A stretch of DNA of 64,000 nt from Terriglobia bacterium (GCA_020073605.1 JAIQEW010000004.1:62001-126000); one strand, 5' to 3'; positions 24,989 to 34,690 are shown, counted from the first letter of the stretch. Notes: generated by a model from the sequence alone, not told the origin. Translations and numbers: made by a program.

Positions 24989-26173
24989 TTATTGGGTCGC
25001 GCCTGCTTTTTCGACTTCTGCTTTGGCGGCACGAAGCTTGCGCAACTCGGCGTGTATCCGGATCACAGCCATCCACATACCCAACGGGTGCGCACCCGCC
25101 GTCACGAGCGGATGGACCTGTCCGTCCCGGAACTTCTCGATATCGTCGTCCTGGAGAGTCTCCAGCACTTTCGCTTCCTCGGGCGTCATGCCGTACTCCT
25201 TCGCCACGGACGGAAGATCGTGCACCAGCCGGAGCCGGAGTTCTCTTTTCTTTCGGCTGTCATAGAGAACCTTGTTCAGCTTGTACGCCGCTGGAGAGGG
25301 GTGCTTGTAAAATTCATAGCCACCCTTGAACTCGTACTTGGCGGCCGCCTCGGCTCCTTCTTTAGACGGACCCGTTCCCTTGTGCGGGAGGAAGCGCATG
25401 ACCGCATGGCCGTGATGCCACGTCGGCTGATATGTGATCAGCTCGCCCGGCTCATTCCCGATCGCGCCGAACAGGATCATCCACGACAGCATTTCCGTGT
25501 TCCCGACCTCATCCAATTGCTCGTTGGTCAGGTTGATGAGCGTTTGGTGATTTCCCTTTTCCATTTGGGCGATGGCCCAGTGGTCGAAGTCAAAGTCCGG
25601 CTTGGGGTATTTCCACGTGCCAGGGAAATGCGACATCCCTCCGCTGGCAACGATTGCGACTCGTTCGGGCCGGTCCGCGATCACCTTTGCGATCGCCTTC
25701 CCCAGCTCCGCGCAGCGCCGCGCCGTCGGCAGGGGTGGGAGATACGCATTGACGAAAATAGGGACGACGGGAATTGGGCGCTTCTCGATCACCCATTCGT
25801 ACACCGCCGCGAACGCATGTCCGAGGACCGCATCCTGCGAGTAGCCCAGGTCGAAGCCGGCGTGCATGAGCTTGTCCAGCAAGTCTTCGGCCAACCCCTG
25901 GTGGATTGGCAGTTCGTATTTCCGGCCGGCAAACTCAGCGTGGGAAAACTCGCCTGACATGATGGCAAACGTAGGAACGGAGCTGAGGAAGAACGTCTCG
26001 AGATGGTCGCTGCCGATCACGATCACGGCATCCGGCTTGCTTTCCTCAAGGTCCTTGCCAATCAAGCGCATCGCGGCAATATCGGCATCAAGCTGCTTGG
26101 GGTCCTCGCTCGGTGGAAAGTCGAAGAGCTGCGGGGCATGAACGGTAGCGAAAGCTGCCACAATCTTTCCCAT
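24989..26173 (-). CDS. Fused LigB-LigA class III extradiol dioxygenase (protocatechuate/gallate 4,5-type)
   Basis: 394-residue fusion. The N-terminal LigB-like catalytic domain has candidate Fe(II) ligands H12 (ATVHAPQL) and H57 (GSDHLETFF), a Glu in GNEPGELITY, and the catalytic-base region GGMSHFPGTW. The last ~100 residues form a LigA-like helical domain (KEYGMTPEEAKVLETL...AHPLGMWMAV). The same B-A order and similar length occur in gallate dioxygenases (GalA/DesB, ~420 residues). Substrate is probably protocatechuate, gallate or 3-O-methylgallate. A LigC-like dehydrogenase nearby supports 4,5-cleavage of protocatechuate-type substrates. The start MGKIVAAF fits LigB N-termini. Confidence 0.85.
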   Translation of the reverse strand: MGKIVAAFATVHAPQLFDFPPSEDPKQLDADIAAMRLIGKDLEESKPDAVIVIGSDHLETFFLSSVPTFAIMSGEFSHAEFAGRKYELPIHQGLAEDLLDKLMHAGFDLGYSQDAVLGHAFAAVYEWVIEKRPIPVVPIFVNAYLPPLPTARRCAELGKAIAKVIADRPERVAIVASGGMSHFPGTWKYPKPDFDFDHWAIAQMEKGNHQTLINLTNEQLDEVGNTEMLSWMILFGAIGNEPGELITYQPTWHHGHAVMRFLPHKGTGPSKEGAEAAAKYEFKGGYEFYKHPSPAAYKLNKVLYDSRKKRELRLRLVHDLPSVAKEYGMTPEEAKVLETLQDDDIEKFRDGQVHPLVTAGAHPLGMWMAVIRIHAELRKLRAAKAEVEKAGATQ

Positions 26174-26346
26174 GGTTAGTTCCTCATTTCTAATCTGTTA
26201 GAACGCGCCTCAGTCGTTCTGCGCTGCCCAATCTTTAGGCTCAGAGCGCGGTGCTCGAGCGCGAGACCTATGCTGCGATTGTTGCGGAAACCGCCAGACT
26301 TCGTCAAGAGAAACCGTCTGAAACCGGATGCACAGCAGACTTTGTT

Positions 26347-29028
26347 TCACGTTGTGAGCGGGTCGGCTTTTTCGACGTCAATCTCTAGGTCCTCGATCGC
26401 CTGTTGAACGACCGAAGCCTGAATCTTCCCCTCACGCAGCAGCTCGTGCAGTGTGGCCAAGGTGATGAAGCGCGCGTCCACCTCGAAGAAGTTGCGAAGG
26501 GAATCCCTGCTCTCGCTTCGGCCAAAGCCGTCGGTGCCAAGCGAGGCCATCCGCCTGGGCATCCACCGGCTCACGAGATTCGGCAGGGCTTTCAAATAAT
26601 CCGTTGCGGCTACCAACACACCGGGAGCTTCGGCAAGGCATTGGGAAACGTAAGGCACGCGCGGTTTCTCGGCAGGGTGCAGGAGATTCCAGCGCTCCGC
26701 TTCGATGCCGTCGCTGTAAAGCGCCTTGTAGCTCGTGACACTCCACACGTCCGCGGCGACGTGGTATTTCTCCTCGAGAATCTCCTGAGCTCGCAGCACC
26801 TCGCGGAGGATCGCCCCGCTCCCAAAAAGCTGAGCGCGAAGCTTCGACTTGGCGTTGGCGGCCGCCTTGTACCGGTACATCCCCTTCAGGATGCCCTCTC
26901 GCGACCCGGGTGGCATCGCAGGCATCGCGTAGGGTTCATTCATCACGGTAATGTAATAGAAGATGCTTTCCCCTTTGACGTACATCCGATCGATGCCGTC
27001 TTCGATGATCACGGCGAGTTCGTAAGCAAACGCGGGATCGTAGGCTCGAAGGGTCGGTATGGGAAGGGCAAGCACGTGGCTGTTGCCGTCCTGGTGCTGG
27101 AGACCTTCCCCGGCCAGGGTGGTGCGCCCCGCCGTGCCTCCCAGGAGGAACCCGCGGCACCGCGTGTCCGCCGCGGCCCAGATCAAGTCGCAAACGCGCT
27201 GGAGCCCAAACATCGAGTAAAAGATAAAGAACGGAATCGTGTTGATTCCGTGCGTGGCATAGGCGGAACCGGCCGCGATGAACGAGGACATCGATCCGGC
27301 TTCCGTGATGCCTTCTTCCAATATCTGTCCGTCTTTGGCCTCTTTGTAGTAAAGCAGCGTGTTCATATCGACTGGTTCGTACAGCTGCCCGCGGCTGCTG
27401 TAGATGCCTACCAGCCGAAACAAGGATTCCATGCCGAAAGTGCGCGCTTCATCCGGGACGATAGGGACGATCAATTTGCCGATTTCCGGATCGCGCAGCA
27501 TCTTTCGCAACATCGCGACGAAAGCCATCGTGGTTGAGACTTCCCGTCCTTCGCTTCCCGTCAAGAATTCTTCGAAGAGTTCGCCCCGATTGCCCACCAA
27601 CGGCTTCGAGCGAACGCTGCGTCGCGGCACGTAGCCACCCAGCCTTTCACGACACGCCCGGAGGTATTGAATCTCGGGGCTGTCGTCGGGTGGCCGGTAG
27701 AACGGCACTGTGGCGATTTGATCTTCGGTGATGTTAAGGCCGAACCGCTCGCCGAAATGCCTGAGCGTGTCTTCGTCCACCTTCTTCTGCTGGTGGGTGA
27801 CGTTCCGTCCTTCTCCGGCCTCACCAAGGCCATAACCCTTGATCGTGCGGGCCAGGATAACGGTGGGCGATCCCTTGTGCTTGACCGCAGCCTTGTACGC
27901 CGCATAAACCTTCTTTGGATCGTGTCCGCCTTGGCGCAGCGTGCGGAGTCTCTCGTCAGAAATGCTCTCGACCATTCTTAGCAACCGCGGATCGGCCCCG
28001 AAGACGTGCTGCCGGATGTAAGCCCCCGATTCCACAACAATCTTTTGGTATTCGCCGTCGACCATTTCGCCCAGGCGTTTGGCGAGCAGCCCGTCAGCGT
28101 CCTGTTCGAAAAGCGGATCCCAGTCAGAACCCCAGATGACCTTGATAACGTTCCAACCAGCACCGCGGAATGCGGCCTCCAATTCCTGAACGATACTGCC
28201 GTTGCCGCGCACGGGCCCGTCGAGGCGCTGGAGATTACAGTTCACGACAAAAATAAGATTGTCGAGGTTTTCGCGGGAAGCGAGAGTGATTGCACCCAGA
28301 GCCTCCGGCTCGTCCGTTTCGCCGTCTCCCAGGAAGGCCCAGACCTTGGCGTCCGTTGCCGGTTTGAGGCCGCGGTCCTCCAAATAGCGGTTAAATCGAG
28401 CCTGATAAATCGCCATGATCGGACTCAGGCCCATCGAAACGGTGGGGAATTCCCAGAAGTCGGGCATCAGCCACGGATGCGGATACGACGATAGCCCTCC
28501 ACCCGGCTTGAGTTCGCGGCGAAAATTCTCGAGTTTCTCCGCGGACAGGCGGCCCTCGACGAATGCGCGCGCATATACTCCCGGCGCGGCGTGGCCCTGG
28601 AAATAAATCGTGTCGCCCTCAAAATTCTCAGTACGTGCCCGGAAGAAATGATCGAACCCCACCTCGAAGAGAGTGGCGACCGACCCAAAAGTGGAGATAT
28701 GGCCGCCGATATTGTGCTCCACGCGGTTGGCCCGGACCACCATGGCAAGGGCGTTCCAGCGGATGAGGCTTTTGATCTTTCGTTCGATTTCCTGGTCGCC
28801 GGGGAAAGCGGCCTGCTGGCTTACGTGAATCGTGTTCACATACGGCGTGTTCGCCGTAAAAGGGACTTTCACACCGGAGGCCAAAGCTCTGCTGCGGATT
28901 TCTTGCAGGATCCGGGACGCCAAGCCGGGCTCGCCCCTTTCTACGACGGCATCGAATGACTCAATCCATTCCCATATCTCTTCGAGTTCATCGATCTGGG
29001 AGGGATAAATGTCAGGACGTGCGGCCAT
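26347..29028 (-). CDS. aceE: Pyruvate dehydrogenase E1, homodimeric type
   Basis: 893-residue thiamine-diphosphate enzyme decarboxylating pyruvate and passing acetyl to lipoyl-E2 (E. coli AceE is 887 residues). Key segments are GGHISTFGSVATLFEVGF, the ThDP/Mg motif GDGETDEPE...NCNLQRLDG, and TIKGYGLG. The start at 29028 (MAARPDIYP) is chosen for homology; ATG 29076 would add 16 unsupported residues. No E2 or E3 is adjacent. A separate heterodimeric E1 and an E2 are encoded 5-8 kb upstream on the same strand, so two E1 types coexist. About 170 bases upstream are free of genes and may contain the promoter. Confidence 0.95.
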   Translation of the reverse strand: MAARPDIYPSQIDELEEIWEWIESFDAVVERGEPGLASRILQEIRSRALASGVKVPFTANTPYVNTIHVSQQAAFPGDQEIERKIKSLIRWNALAMVVRANRVEHNIGGHISTFGSVATLFEVGFDHFFRARTENFEGDTIYFQGHAAPGVYARAFVEGRLSAEKLENFRRELKPGGGLSSYPHPWLMPDFWEFPTVSMGLSPIMAIYQARFNRYLEDRGLKPATDAKVWAFLGDGETDEPEALGAITLASRENLDNLIFVVNCNLQRLDGPVRGNGSIVQELEAAFRGAGWNVIKVIWGSDWDPLFEQDADGLLAKRLGEMVDGEYQKIVVESGAYIRQHVFGADPRLLRMVESISDERLRTLRQGGHDPKKVYAAYKAAVKHKGSPTVILARTIKGYGLGEAGEGRNVTHQQKKVDEDTLRHFGERFGLNITEDQIATVPFYRPPDDSPEIQYLRACRERLGGYVPRRSVRSKPLVGNRGELFEEFLTGSEGREVSTTMAFVAMLRKMLRDPEIGKLIVPIVPDEARTFGMESLFRLVGIYSSRGQLYEPVDMNTLLYYKEAKDGQILEEGITEAGSMSSFIAAGSAYATHGINTIPFFIFYSMFGLQRVCDLIWAAADTRCRGFLLGGTAGRTTLAGEGLQHQDGNSHVLALPIPTLRAYDPAFAYELAVIIEDGIDRMYVKGESIFYYITVMNEPYAMPAMPPGSREGILKGMYRYKAAANAKSKLRAQLFGSGAILREVLRAQEILEEKYHVAADVWSVTSYKALYSDGIEAERWNLLHPAEKPRVPYVSQCLAEAPGVLVAATDYLKALPNLVSRWMPRRMASLGTDGFGRSESRDSLRNFFEVDARFITLATLHELLREGKIQASVVQQAIEDLEIDVEKADPLTT

Positions 29029-29202
29029 AGTTGGCTGAACCTTTTCCTTTAGAGTTCCAAGGCGATCCGCTCGCAATCTTGGTCACTTACAATGATACAT
29101 TATTTTCGCAGCGCAGTCCGTGAATGCGAACGGCGAGGTTCAGAAGAGTTCAACACAATTGCAGGGATTCGTGAGTCTCGTTCTCCGCCTACATCATTCG
29201 GG

Positions 29203-30537
29203 TCATCGTCCGGACCACGGGTGTTGAGCCGCAAATTCGCGGATTACCTGAGAAAGAGTTAGCGCGCTTCGCTCGACCACGCCGTACGTCACGCGCACCA
29301 CGGGCTGCGAAATCTGAATGATCCGCGCGAGATCGATCGGAGTCGCGACCACGACGGCATCGCAAGGGGTCCGGCGAATCGTTTCCTCGAGTTCGGCGAG
29401 CTGTTTTTTGCCGTAGCCCATCGCCGGAAGCAGAAGCCCGATGCGGGTGAAATGCGCGAAGACTTCGCGCAGGCTTCCCACCGCATATGGCCTGGGGTCT
29501 ACCTGTTCCGCCACGCCCGCCTGGCGGGCAGCGACCACGCCCGCTCCGTAAGCCATCTGGCCATGAGTCAGCGTCGGACCGTCTTCAATCACCAGGACTC
29601 GCGCGCCGCGAAGCCGTTCCGGATGATCCACCGAGATGCGAGAAAATGTTTCGATGACGCGCGCTTTGGGGTTGCGCTCGCGCGCGTCGCGCCGGATGGT
29701 TTCGACATCTGCCTCGAGAGCGGAATCGACTTTGTTGATCACGATTACGCCGGCCCGGAGAAAGTTGACTTCGCCGGGGTGGTACAGCAATTCATGCCCG
29801 GCGCGATGCGGATCGGCGACCACGATTTCGAGGTCGGAATGGAAGAAAGGAGTGTCATTGTTACCTCCATCCCAAACGATGACTCCGGCTTCTTTCTCCG
29901 CCTCGTCCAGAATGTTTTTGTAATCCACGCCCGCATAGACAACCGTCCCGTCACGAAGATGAGGTTCGTATTCCTCGCGCTCTTCGATCGTGCACTCGTG
30001 CTTATCGAGATCGGCAAACGCGGCAAACCGCTGGCAGGCCTGGCGGGCGAGGTCACCGTAGGGCATCGGATGCCGGACGACCACCGGTCGCGCGCCCATT
30101 TCCTTCAGCAATTCGACGACGCGGCGAGAAACGGGAGTTTTGCCGCAGCCTGTGCGCACGGCACAAATGGACACGACCGGCCGGCGAGATTGCAACATCG
30201 TGCGATCCGCACCCAGCAACAAGAAATCACAGCCTGCAGCGATCGCGCGCGAGGCGAGGTCCATCACCTGATTGTGAGAAAGGTCGCTATAGGAGAGCAC
30301 GGCCGTATCAACCTTCTCTTTCACGATGAGCTGTTCCAGTTGCTCCTCGGGCACGATGGGAATGCCGTCGGGATAGAGCGGCCCGGAGAGTTCGGGAGGA
30401 TAGCGGCGGCCGGAAATGTCGGGAATCTGCGCGGCGGTGAAGGCGACCACTCGCGATTCCCGGTCTTGGCGGAAACAGACGTTGAAGTTGTGGAAGTCGC
30501 GGCCCGCTGCACCAAGGATGGCAATGCGACGCTGCAT
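29203..30537 (-). CDS. Cyclic 2,3-diphosphoglycerate synthase-like P-loop protein
   Basis: 444-residue protein resembling archaeal cyclic 2,3-diphosphoglycerate synthetase (about 460 residues), which cyclises 2,3-bisphosphoglycerate with ATP. It has an N-terminal Rossmann-like domain (RIAILGAAGRDFHNFN) and a P-loop CAVRTGCGKTPVSR, then VIVWDGGNNDTPF and VIVINKVDSA, typical of P-loop NTPases. ATG 30537 has AGGAGG five bases upstream. Bacterial homologues are often annotated simply as GTPases, and product formation in bacteria is poorly documented, so the function is tentative. It is divergent from the small HhH protein gene. Confidence 0.75.
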   Translation of the reverse strand: MQRRIAILGAAGRDFHNFNVCFRQDRESRVVAFTAAQIPDISGRRYPPELSGPLYPDGIPIVPEEQLEQLIVKEKVDTAVLSYSDLSHNQVMDLASRAIAAGCDFLLLGADRTMLQSRRPVVSICAVRTGCGKTPVSRRVVELLKEMGARPVVVRHPMPYGDLARQACQRFAAFADLDKHECTIEEREEYEPHLRDGTVVYAGVDYKNILDEAEKEAGVIVWDGGNNDTPFFHSDLEIVVADPHRAGHELLYHPGEVNFLRAGVIVINKVDSALEADVETIRRDARERNPKARVIETFSRISVDHPERLRGARVLVIEDGPTLTHGQMAYGAGVVAARQAGVAEQVDPRPYAVGSLREVFAHFTRIGLLLPAMGYGKKQLAELEETIRRTPCDAVVVATPIDLARIIQISQPVVRVTYGVVERSALTLSQVIREFAAQHPWSGR

Positions 30538-30642
30538 ATGAGCCTCCTGAACGGATCGCCTGTCTTGCGTGATATACACTACTGCGTTCGTCCGCAGAAG
30601 AATCACATAATCCGTCTAGGCGCGGACCGGGAACACCCCACA

Positions 30643-31098
30643 ATGCCTCCAAAGACTTCCTATGCCAGGCGCTTGCAGATCGATCTAGCGTCGAAAAAGG
30701 AGAGGGAACTTTTCAAATGGTTTCTGGCCTGCCTGCTTTTCGGGAAACCCATTCAGACGGAGATTGCGGAACGGGCATACCGGGAACTTGTGAATGCGCG
30801 GCTAACCAGCCCCAAAGCTGTCCGCTCGGCTGGATGGGACAAGCTCGTAGAGCTGCTGGATCGAGCGCACTACGTCCGGTACGATTTCTCGACTGCAACG
30901 AAACTTCTTGAGGTTTCGGAGGAGTTGAGGCGCCGCTACGGCACGGTCAAGAACCTCCTGGCCGGAGCGCGAACGCCTTCTGAGCTTTCCAAGAGATTAC
31001 AGGAATTCAAACACATCGGCCCTGTGACGGCGCGGATCTTCCTGCGAGACGTTCGCCCCATCTGGTGCCGGAGATCGGCGCCGGCCAGGCGGAAGTAA
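30643..31098 (+). CDS. Short HhH-GPD/endonuclease III-like protein
   Basis: 151-residue protein, mostly helical, with a helix-hairpin-helix segment FKHIGPVTARIFLRDVRPIW at residues ~118-137. It resembles the first part of endonuclease III-like proteins but ends only about 12 residues after the HhH, before the position of the catalytic Asp and the Fe-S cysteines. It may be a DNA-binding protein without glycosylase activity, or a 3'-truncated or frameshifted gene. ATG 30643 gives the sensible start; the long open frame upstream is antisense to the neighbouring gene. No good ribosome-binding site is visible. Confidence 0.6.
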   Translation: MPPKTSYARRLQIDLASKKERELFKWFLACLLFGKPIQTEIAERAYRELVNARLTSPKAVRSAGWDKLVELLDRAHYVRYDFSTATKLLEVSEELRRRYGTVKNLLAGARTPSELSKRLQEFKHIGPVTARIFLRDVRPIWCRRSAPARRK

Positions 31099-31131
31099 AC
31101 CTGCTCGCCGCGGCGGGGAGATTTCATGCGA

Positions 31132-32202
31132 CTAGGGTCCAGCGGCCTTTCCTGCATCCTCCCGGGTAGAGCTACTGATTTCCAGGCAACGCCCTCCCGG
31201 ATCCCAATTCGCCGTTGAGCCGAAGGGCGTGCAGAGCCTTTGCATCTTCTGGGCGATGGCCATCTCATAGACTCCTTCAGCGCGGCGGGCCTGACACCGG
31301 CGAATCATGGTCGGATACAAACGCAATCCGCGCGGGATTCGATCCTGCACCTCCACTACATAGATGAACGATTCATCGTTGCGCTCAATCGGGTCGACCG
31401 CATAGTCGTCTACAAGATTACCCGCGCTATAGAAGATCGGGCGCTCCTTATAGATCTCAATTCCTCGGAACACGTGGCAGGAATGACCAAAGATCACGGT
31501 GGCACCGGCGTCAATCAGGGCGTGGGCGAACGCAACATGCCCCTCCTCCGGGAGATAACCCCAGTTGGATCCCCAGTGACCCGACACAATCAGGAGATCC
31601 ACGGCATTCCTTTGCGTGCGGACGATTTCCAATAGTCTCTGCGCCCGCCGGTCCTTCAGGTCCACGGGGACATAGAACACGCCCGGTTGATCTGCCTTGG
31701 CTTCCCAGCCCGGCTCGTTATCCGTAAAGGCCAGCAGACCAAGCTTTATGCCGCGGACATTGCTGATGGCGAGCCGCGAGGCCTCCTCAAGGTTTTTCCC
31801 AGCGCCGCTATGGACAATTCCCGCACGATCCAGGATCTCCAGCATCTGAAACATTGCGTCATAGCCGTAATCGAGAACGTGATTGTTGGCTAGGGAAACG
31901 GCATTGATTTGCGCCGCCTCGAGCACAGCGATATTCTTCGCCGCCGAACGAAAGTGGAATACCTTGGGATGCGCGGACCATGGTTCGCCTCGATCGGAGA
32001 TGACGCACTCGAGATTGCACATCCGCCAATCGGCGCTTTGCAGGATCGGCAGCGTATCTCCCCACGGACTTTCGGGCGGCGCGCCTTCCAAGACTTCGTT
32101 CACCAGACGTCCAAGCATGCAGTCACCAAGCAACGCCAGTTGGAGTTTCTCGCTCACGTCCTGCTCGGGCGTGCCTCTCTTGATGCGCTCTGTGGTACTC
32201 AT
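31132..32202 (-). CDS. CapA-family metallophosphatase-like protein
   Basis: 356-residue protein of the CapA/PGA_cap family, calcineurin-like fold. Recognisable segments are LALLGDCMLGR, CNLECVISDRG, VSLANNHVLDYG, LLIVSGHWGSNW, FGHSCHVFRGIEIY and PIFYSAGNLVDDY, which supply metal-binding Asp, Asn and His residues. Classical CapA acts in poly-gamma-glutamate capsule export, but this copy has no signal or anchor and no capBC beside it. Its start overlaps the stop of rtcA by ATGA, so it is the last gene of the acs/PDH operon. Function in that context is unknown. Confidence 0.85.
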   Translation of the reverse strand: MSTTERIKRGTPEQDVSEKLQLALLGDCMLGRLVNEVLEGAPPESPWGDTLPILQSADWRMCNLECVISDRGEPWSAHPKVFHFRSAAKNIAVLEAAQINAVSLANNHVLDYGYDAMFQMLEILDRAGIVHSGAGKNLEEASRLAISNVRGIKLGLLAFTDNEPGWEAKADQPGVFYVPVDLKDRRAQRLLEIVRTQRNAVDLLIVSGHWGSNWGYLPEEGHVAFAHALIDAGATVIFGHSCHVFRGIEIYKERPIFYSAGNLVDDYAVDPIERNDESFIYVVEVQDRIPRGLRLYPTMIRRCQARRAEGVYEMAIAQKMQRLCTPFGSTANWDPGGRCLEISSSTREDAGKAAGP

Positions 32203-33233
32203 TGCTTACCGCCGCTAATCCGAATGGAGCCGGGTTTGCCAATTGCCCCGTCGATCTCAATAGAAACCGGAAGAAACATTTTGACGACCTCTGCGTTCGT
32301 CGTCAGATGTTGCGTGATTTTGGAGGACCGCACTTCGGACGCTCCCGAGGCCAGAGCCAGGGGGACTACTAGTTGGTCGGCGAGATAGTGGTCCACGCTT
32401 CCGTCGGTTGACAGAAAATCGCGCAACTCCATTACCGCTTCATCCGCCACGCGCTCGGCAGGCTTTCCTCGTGCCCCAAGCCCATAGAAGCAGCATTGAG
32501 AGTTTTCAAACTCCGCGAGGAGCAACAGGAGCGTCCCGATCGATGGGGACGGCAAGAAAAGGACCTCGAATTCGACGATTTCGGACAGCTTGCCGAGTTT
32601 CTTCAACGCTTGCTTCTTCTGACGCTCCGCCACATCTGCGCTCAAGTTTGCCACGGCCGAGACGCCCCGGATTCTCTTCAGAGGCCCTCGATCCGTGAGG
32701 CGCAACGGGGAAAGCTCTGCGGTCGGGTGAACCACAGCACGAATCCGTCCGCCGCCTCGCGGATAGAATCCGGCGGATTCAAGTTCCAGTTCAATCGCGA
32801 AGCCGATCTTTCGCATGTAATGCAGCCAGTGGAGTTGCAAATAGTGAAAGCAGGGGCTCCACGGCACGTGCGTGCCACCAATGAGACTGATCGTTGAATC
32901 GGCATTGCCGAGACTCAGGGGATAGAGAACAGTTTGAAGCACGAGCGAAGTGGACCCTGCCGTGCCAATATCAAAATGAAATTCACCTGAACGGATTCCA
33001 CCAGGCTCAAAGATCAGCTCTCGTGAGCCGAACCGGTCGCCTTCCACGCGCGCCATCCCAACAGCGCCGGCCGCTTCAACCGCCTTCAGGTGCTGGGGCA
33101 TCAGTCCCGGCTTCGAGCGGCGGCGGCGAATGTTTGTCATGCGGAAAGGCTTCCCTGTGACCACCGCCAGTGCCAGCGAAGTCCGGAGAACCTGCCCGCC
33201 TCCCTCGCCGATCGATCCGTCGATATTGAGCAC
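32199..33233 (-). CDS. rtcA: RNA 3'-terminal phosphate cyclase
   Basis: 344-residue enzyme that converts RNA 3'-phosphate to 2',3'-cyclic phosphate with ATP through a covalent histidine-AMP. The family opening is GSIGEGGGQVLRTSLALA. Also present are RRRRSKPGL, GGTHVPWSPCFHYL, FYPRGGGRI and the histidine in ITQHLTTNAE, which aligns with the adenylated catalytic His. It overlaps capA and lies 27 bases after the acyl carrier protein gene, an unusual operon for RNA repair. No RtcB or RtcR is nearby. Confidence 0.95.
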   Translation of the reverse strand: MLNIDGSIGEGGGQVLRTSLALAVVTGKPFRMTNIRRRRSKPGLMPQHLKAVEAAGAVGMARVEGDRFGSRELIFEPGGIRSGEFHFDIGTAGSTSLVLQTVLYPLSLGNADSTISLIGGTHVPWSPCFHYLQLHWLHYMRKIGFAIELELESAGFYPRGGGRIRAVVHPTAELSPLRLTDRGPLKRIRGVSAVANLSADVAERQKKQALKKLGKLSEIVEFEVLFLPSPSIGTLLLLLAEFENSQCCFYGLGARGKPAERVADEAVMELRDFLSTDGSVDHYLADQLVVPLALASGASEVRSSKITQHLTTNAEVVKMFLPVSIEIDGAIGKPGSIRISGGKQ

Positions 33234-33260
33234 TTGCTCCGAGACCTGTGCGGGAAGCCG

Positions 33261-33509
33261 CTACGTACCGCCATGAGATGCAAGGTAGTCGACGCAGCCA
33301 TCCAGGGTGGCCAGCTTGGGGTAGTCCGCTTCCGGGATTTCTACTTTGAATTCCTTGTGAAGCCCGATGACAAAGTTCAGCAGGTCCATGGAGTCGATGT
33401 CGAGCTGGTCGCGGATTCTAAGGTTGGGCTTGAGCTGAGACAAGTCGGCCTCCGGAGCAATTTGACCGAGGGCGCGAAGAACCGTTCCCCTTATCTCGTC
33501 CTTCGTCAT
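33261..33509 (-). CDS. Acyl carrier protein
   Basis: 82-residue helical carrier with the phosphopantetheine attachment site at Ser in [10 protein letters not shown], surrounded by the usual acidic residues. Its ATG overlaps the stop of the E2 gene (ATGA), so translation is coupled to the dehydrogenase complex. It is not the housekeeping fatty-acid ACP context (no fabD, fabG or fabF). A carrier tied to Acs and PDH genes suggests transfer of an acetyl or acyl group, but no acyltransferase partner is visible. Confidence 0.9.
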   Translation of the reverse strand: MTKDEIRGTVLRALGQIAPEADLSQLKPNLRIRDQLDIDSMDLLNFVIGLHKEFKVEIPEADYPKLATLDGCVDYLASHGGT

Positions 33510-34690
33510 AGCTTCTCCGGTTCTTGCAGGATCCGGTCGATGGCGGCCAGAAAAAGCCCGCCGCGATGGCCGTCGGTCACGCGATGATCCCCAGACAATG
33601 TGGCCGTGAGAACGGGCCGGGAGACAATCTGACCTCCCGATGACCAGGGACGCTCCGTGATCTTGCCAAAGCCCACCAGCGCGACCTGCGGAGGGTAGAT
33701 GATGCCGAAGACGGCCTCGACGCCCTGCTCTCCCAGGCTGGTGACCGTGATCGTGGGATCGCTCAGCTCCGAACTCCGCAACGACCCGGCCCGCGCCCGC
33801 TGGACAAGATCGCGGAAATTCTTCATGAGCTCGTCGAGACTCTGGCGGTCGGTGTTGTGCAGAGCCGGAGCGATGAGTCCGCCACCTCTCAGCGAGATAG
33901 CCGCTCCTACATGTATGTCAGTTAGTTGGACGGCCTTCCCCGCGCTCCACACGGAGTTCAGTTCCGGCACGTCGTGCAGCGCCAAGGCTACAGCCTTGAC
34001 GAGGAGCACGCCATACACCAGCCGATCCTCCACCGAACGCTTCAGATTTTCCTGCGTAAGCCACGCCATGACGCGGCTCATGTCGATTGCGGTACTCAAG
34101 TAGTAGTGCGGGATTTCGCGCTTGGACCTCGCCATCGCAGCGGCAATCGCTTGTCGCATGCGCGCCCGGCGATCCAACTCCGGGGTGGGCGCCGGTTGTG
34201 GCGCTCTAGCCTGCGCCGCCTTCTGGACGTCTTCCAAAGTGATTCGGCCGCCGGGCCCCGTTCCGGCCAAGGAAGCCAGGTCAATCCCGAGCTCGGCCGC
34301 TAGCTTCTTGGCCACCGGAGATGCGTGTACTCGGCCCGGCTCGCTTGGTGTTACGGCAGGACGTGGAGGCAAAACAGGCGCCACCGGCTTAGCTGGAGCC
34401 GCTTCGCTCGGCACAGCTTTTGGAGCAAGGGGCGCTTCGGCTTTAGCGGCCTCGCCTTCCTGTCGGATGATGGCCAGGACGGTTCCGACAGGGACCTTTT
34501 CTCCCGGCTGGACGAGGATTTTTTCGATGACGCCGCTGGTGAAGACTTCTATTTCAATGTCCGCCTTGTCCGTCTCGACATCGGCGATGATGTCGCCTCG
34601 GCGAACGCTCTCTCCGACATTCTTACGCCAGCCCAAAAGCTTGCCTGCGCTCATGTCTGCACCGAGCTGCGGCATGACGAATTCAGTCAT
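33506..34690 (-). CDS. pdhC: 2-oxo acid dehydrogenase E2 (dihydrolipoamide acyltransferase)
   Basis: 394-residue protein with one N-terminal lipoyl domain (lipoyl Lys in VETDKADIE), an Ala/Pro-rich linker, a peripheral-subunit-binding domain ([18 protein letters not shown]...GRITLEDV) and the catalytic domain ending with SGDHRVTDG, which provides the catalytic His. It transfers the acyl group from lipoamide to CoA. It overlaps the E1 beta gene by eight bases and the ACP gene by four. Pyruvate as substrate is inferred from E1 similarity; acetoin or branched-chain oxo acids are alternatives. Confidence 0.92.
   Translation of the reverse strand: MTEFVMPQLGADMSAGKLLGWRKNVGESVRRGDIIADVETDKADIEIEVFTSGVIEKILVQPGEKVPVGTVLAIIRQEGEAAKAEAPLAPKAVPSEAAPAKPVAPVLPPRPAVTPSEPGRVHASPVAKKLAAELGIDLASLAGTGPGGRITLEDVQKAAQARAPQPAPTPELDRRARMRQAIAAAMARSKREIPHYYLSTAIDMSRVMAWLTQENLKRSVEDRLVYGVLLVKAVALALHDVPELNSVWSAGKAVQLTDIHVGAAISLRGGGLIAPALHNTDRQSLDELMKNFRDLVQRARAGSLRSSELSDPTITVTSLGEQGVEAVFGIIYPPQVALVGFGKITERPWSSGGQIVSRPVLTATLSGDHRVTDGHRGGLFLAAIDRILQEPEKL

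Noticed and set aside
29030-29200. AT-rich stretch upstream of aceE with TATCAT as a promoter
   Set aside because: A -10-like box is present on the minus strand but no acceptable -35 at 16-18 bases; not listed as a feature.
29452-30642. Long upstream extension of the small HhH protein frame
   Set aside because: It is antisense to the diphosphoglycerate-synthase-like gene; homology starts only at the ATG at 30643.
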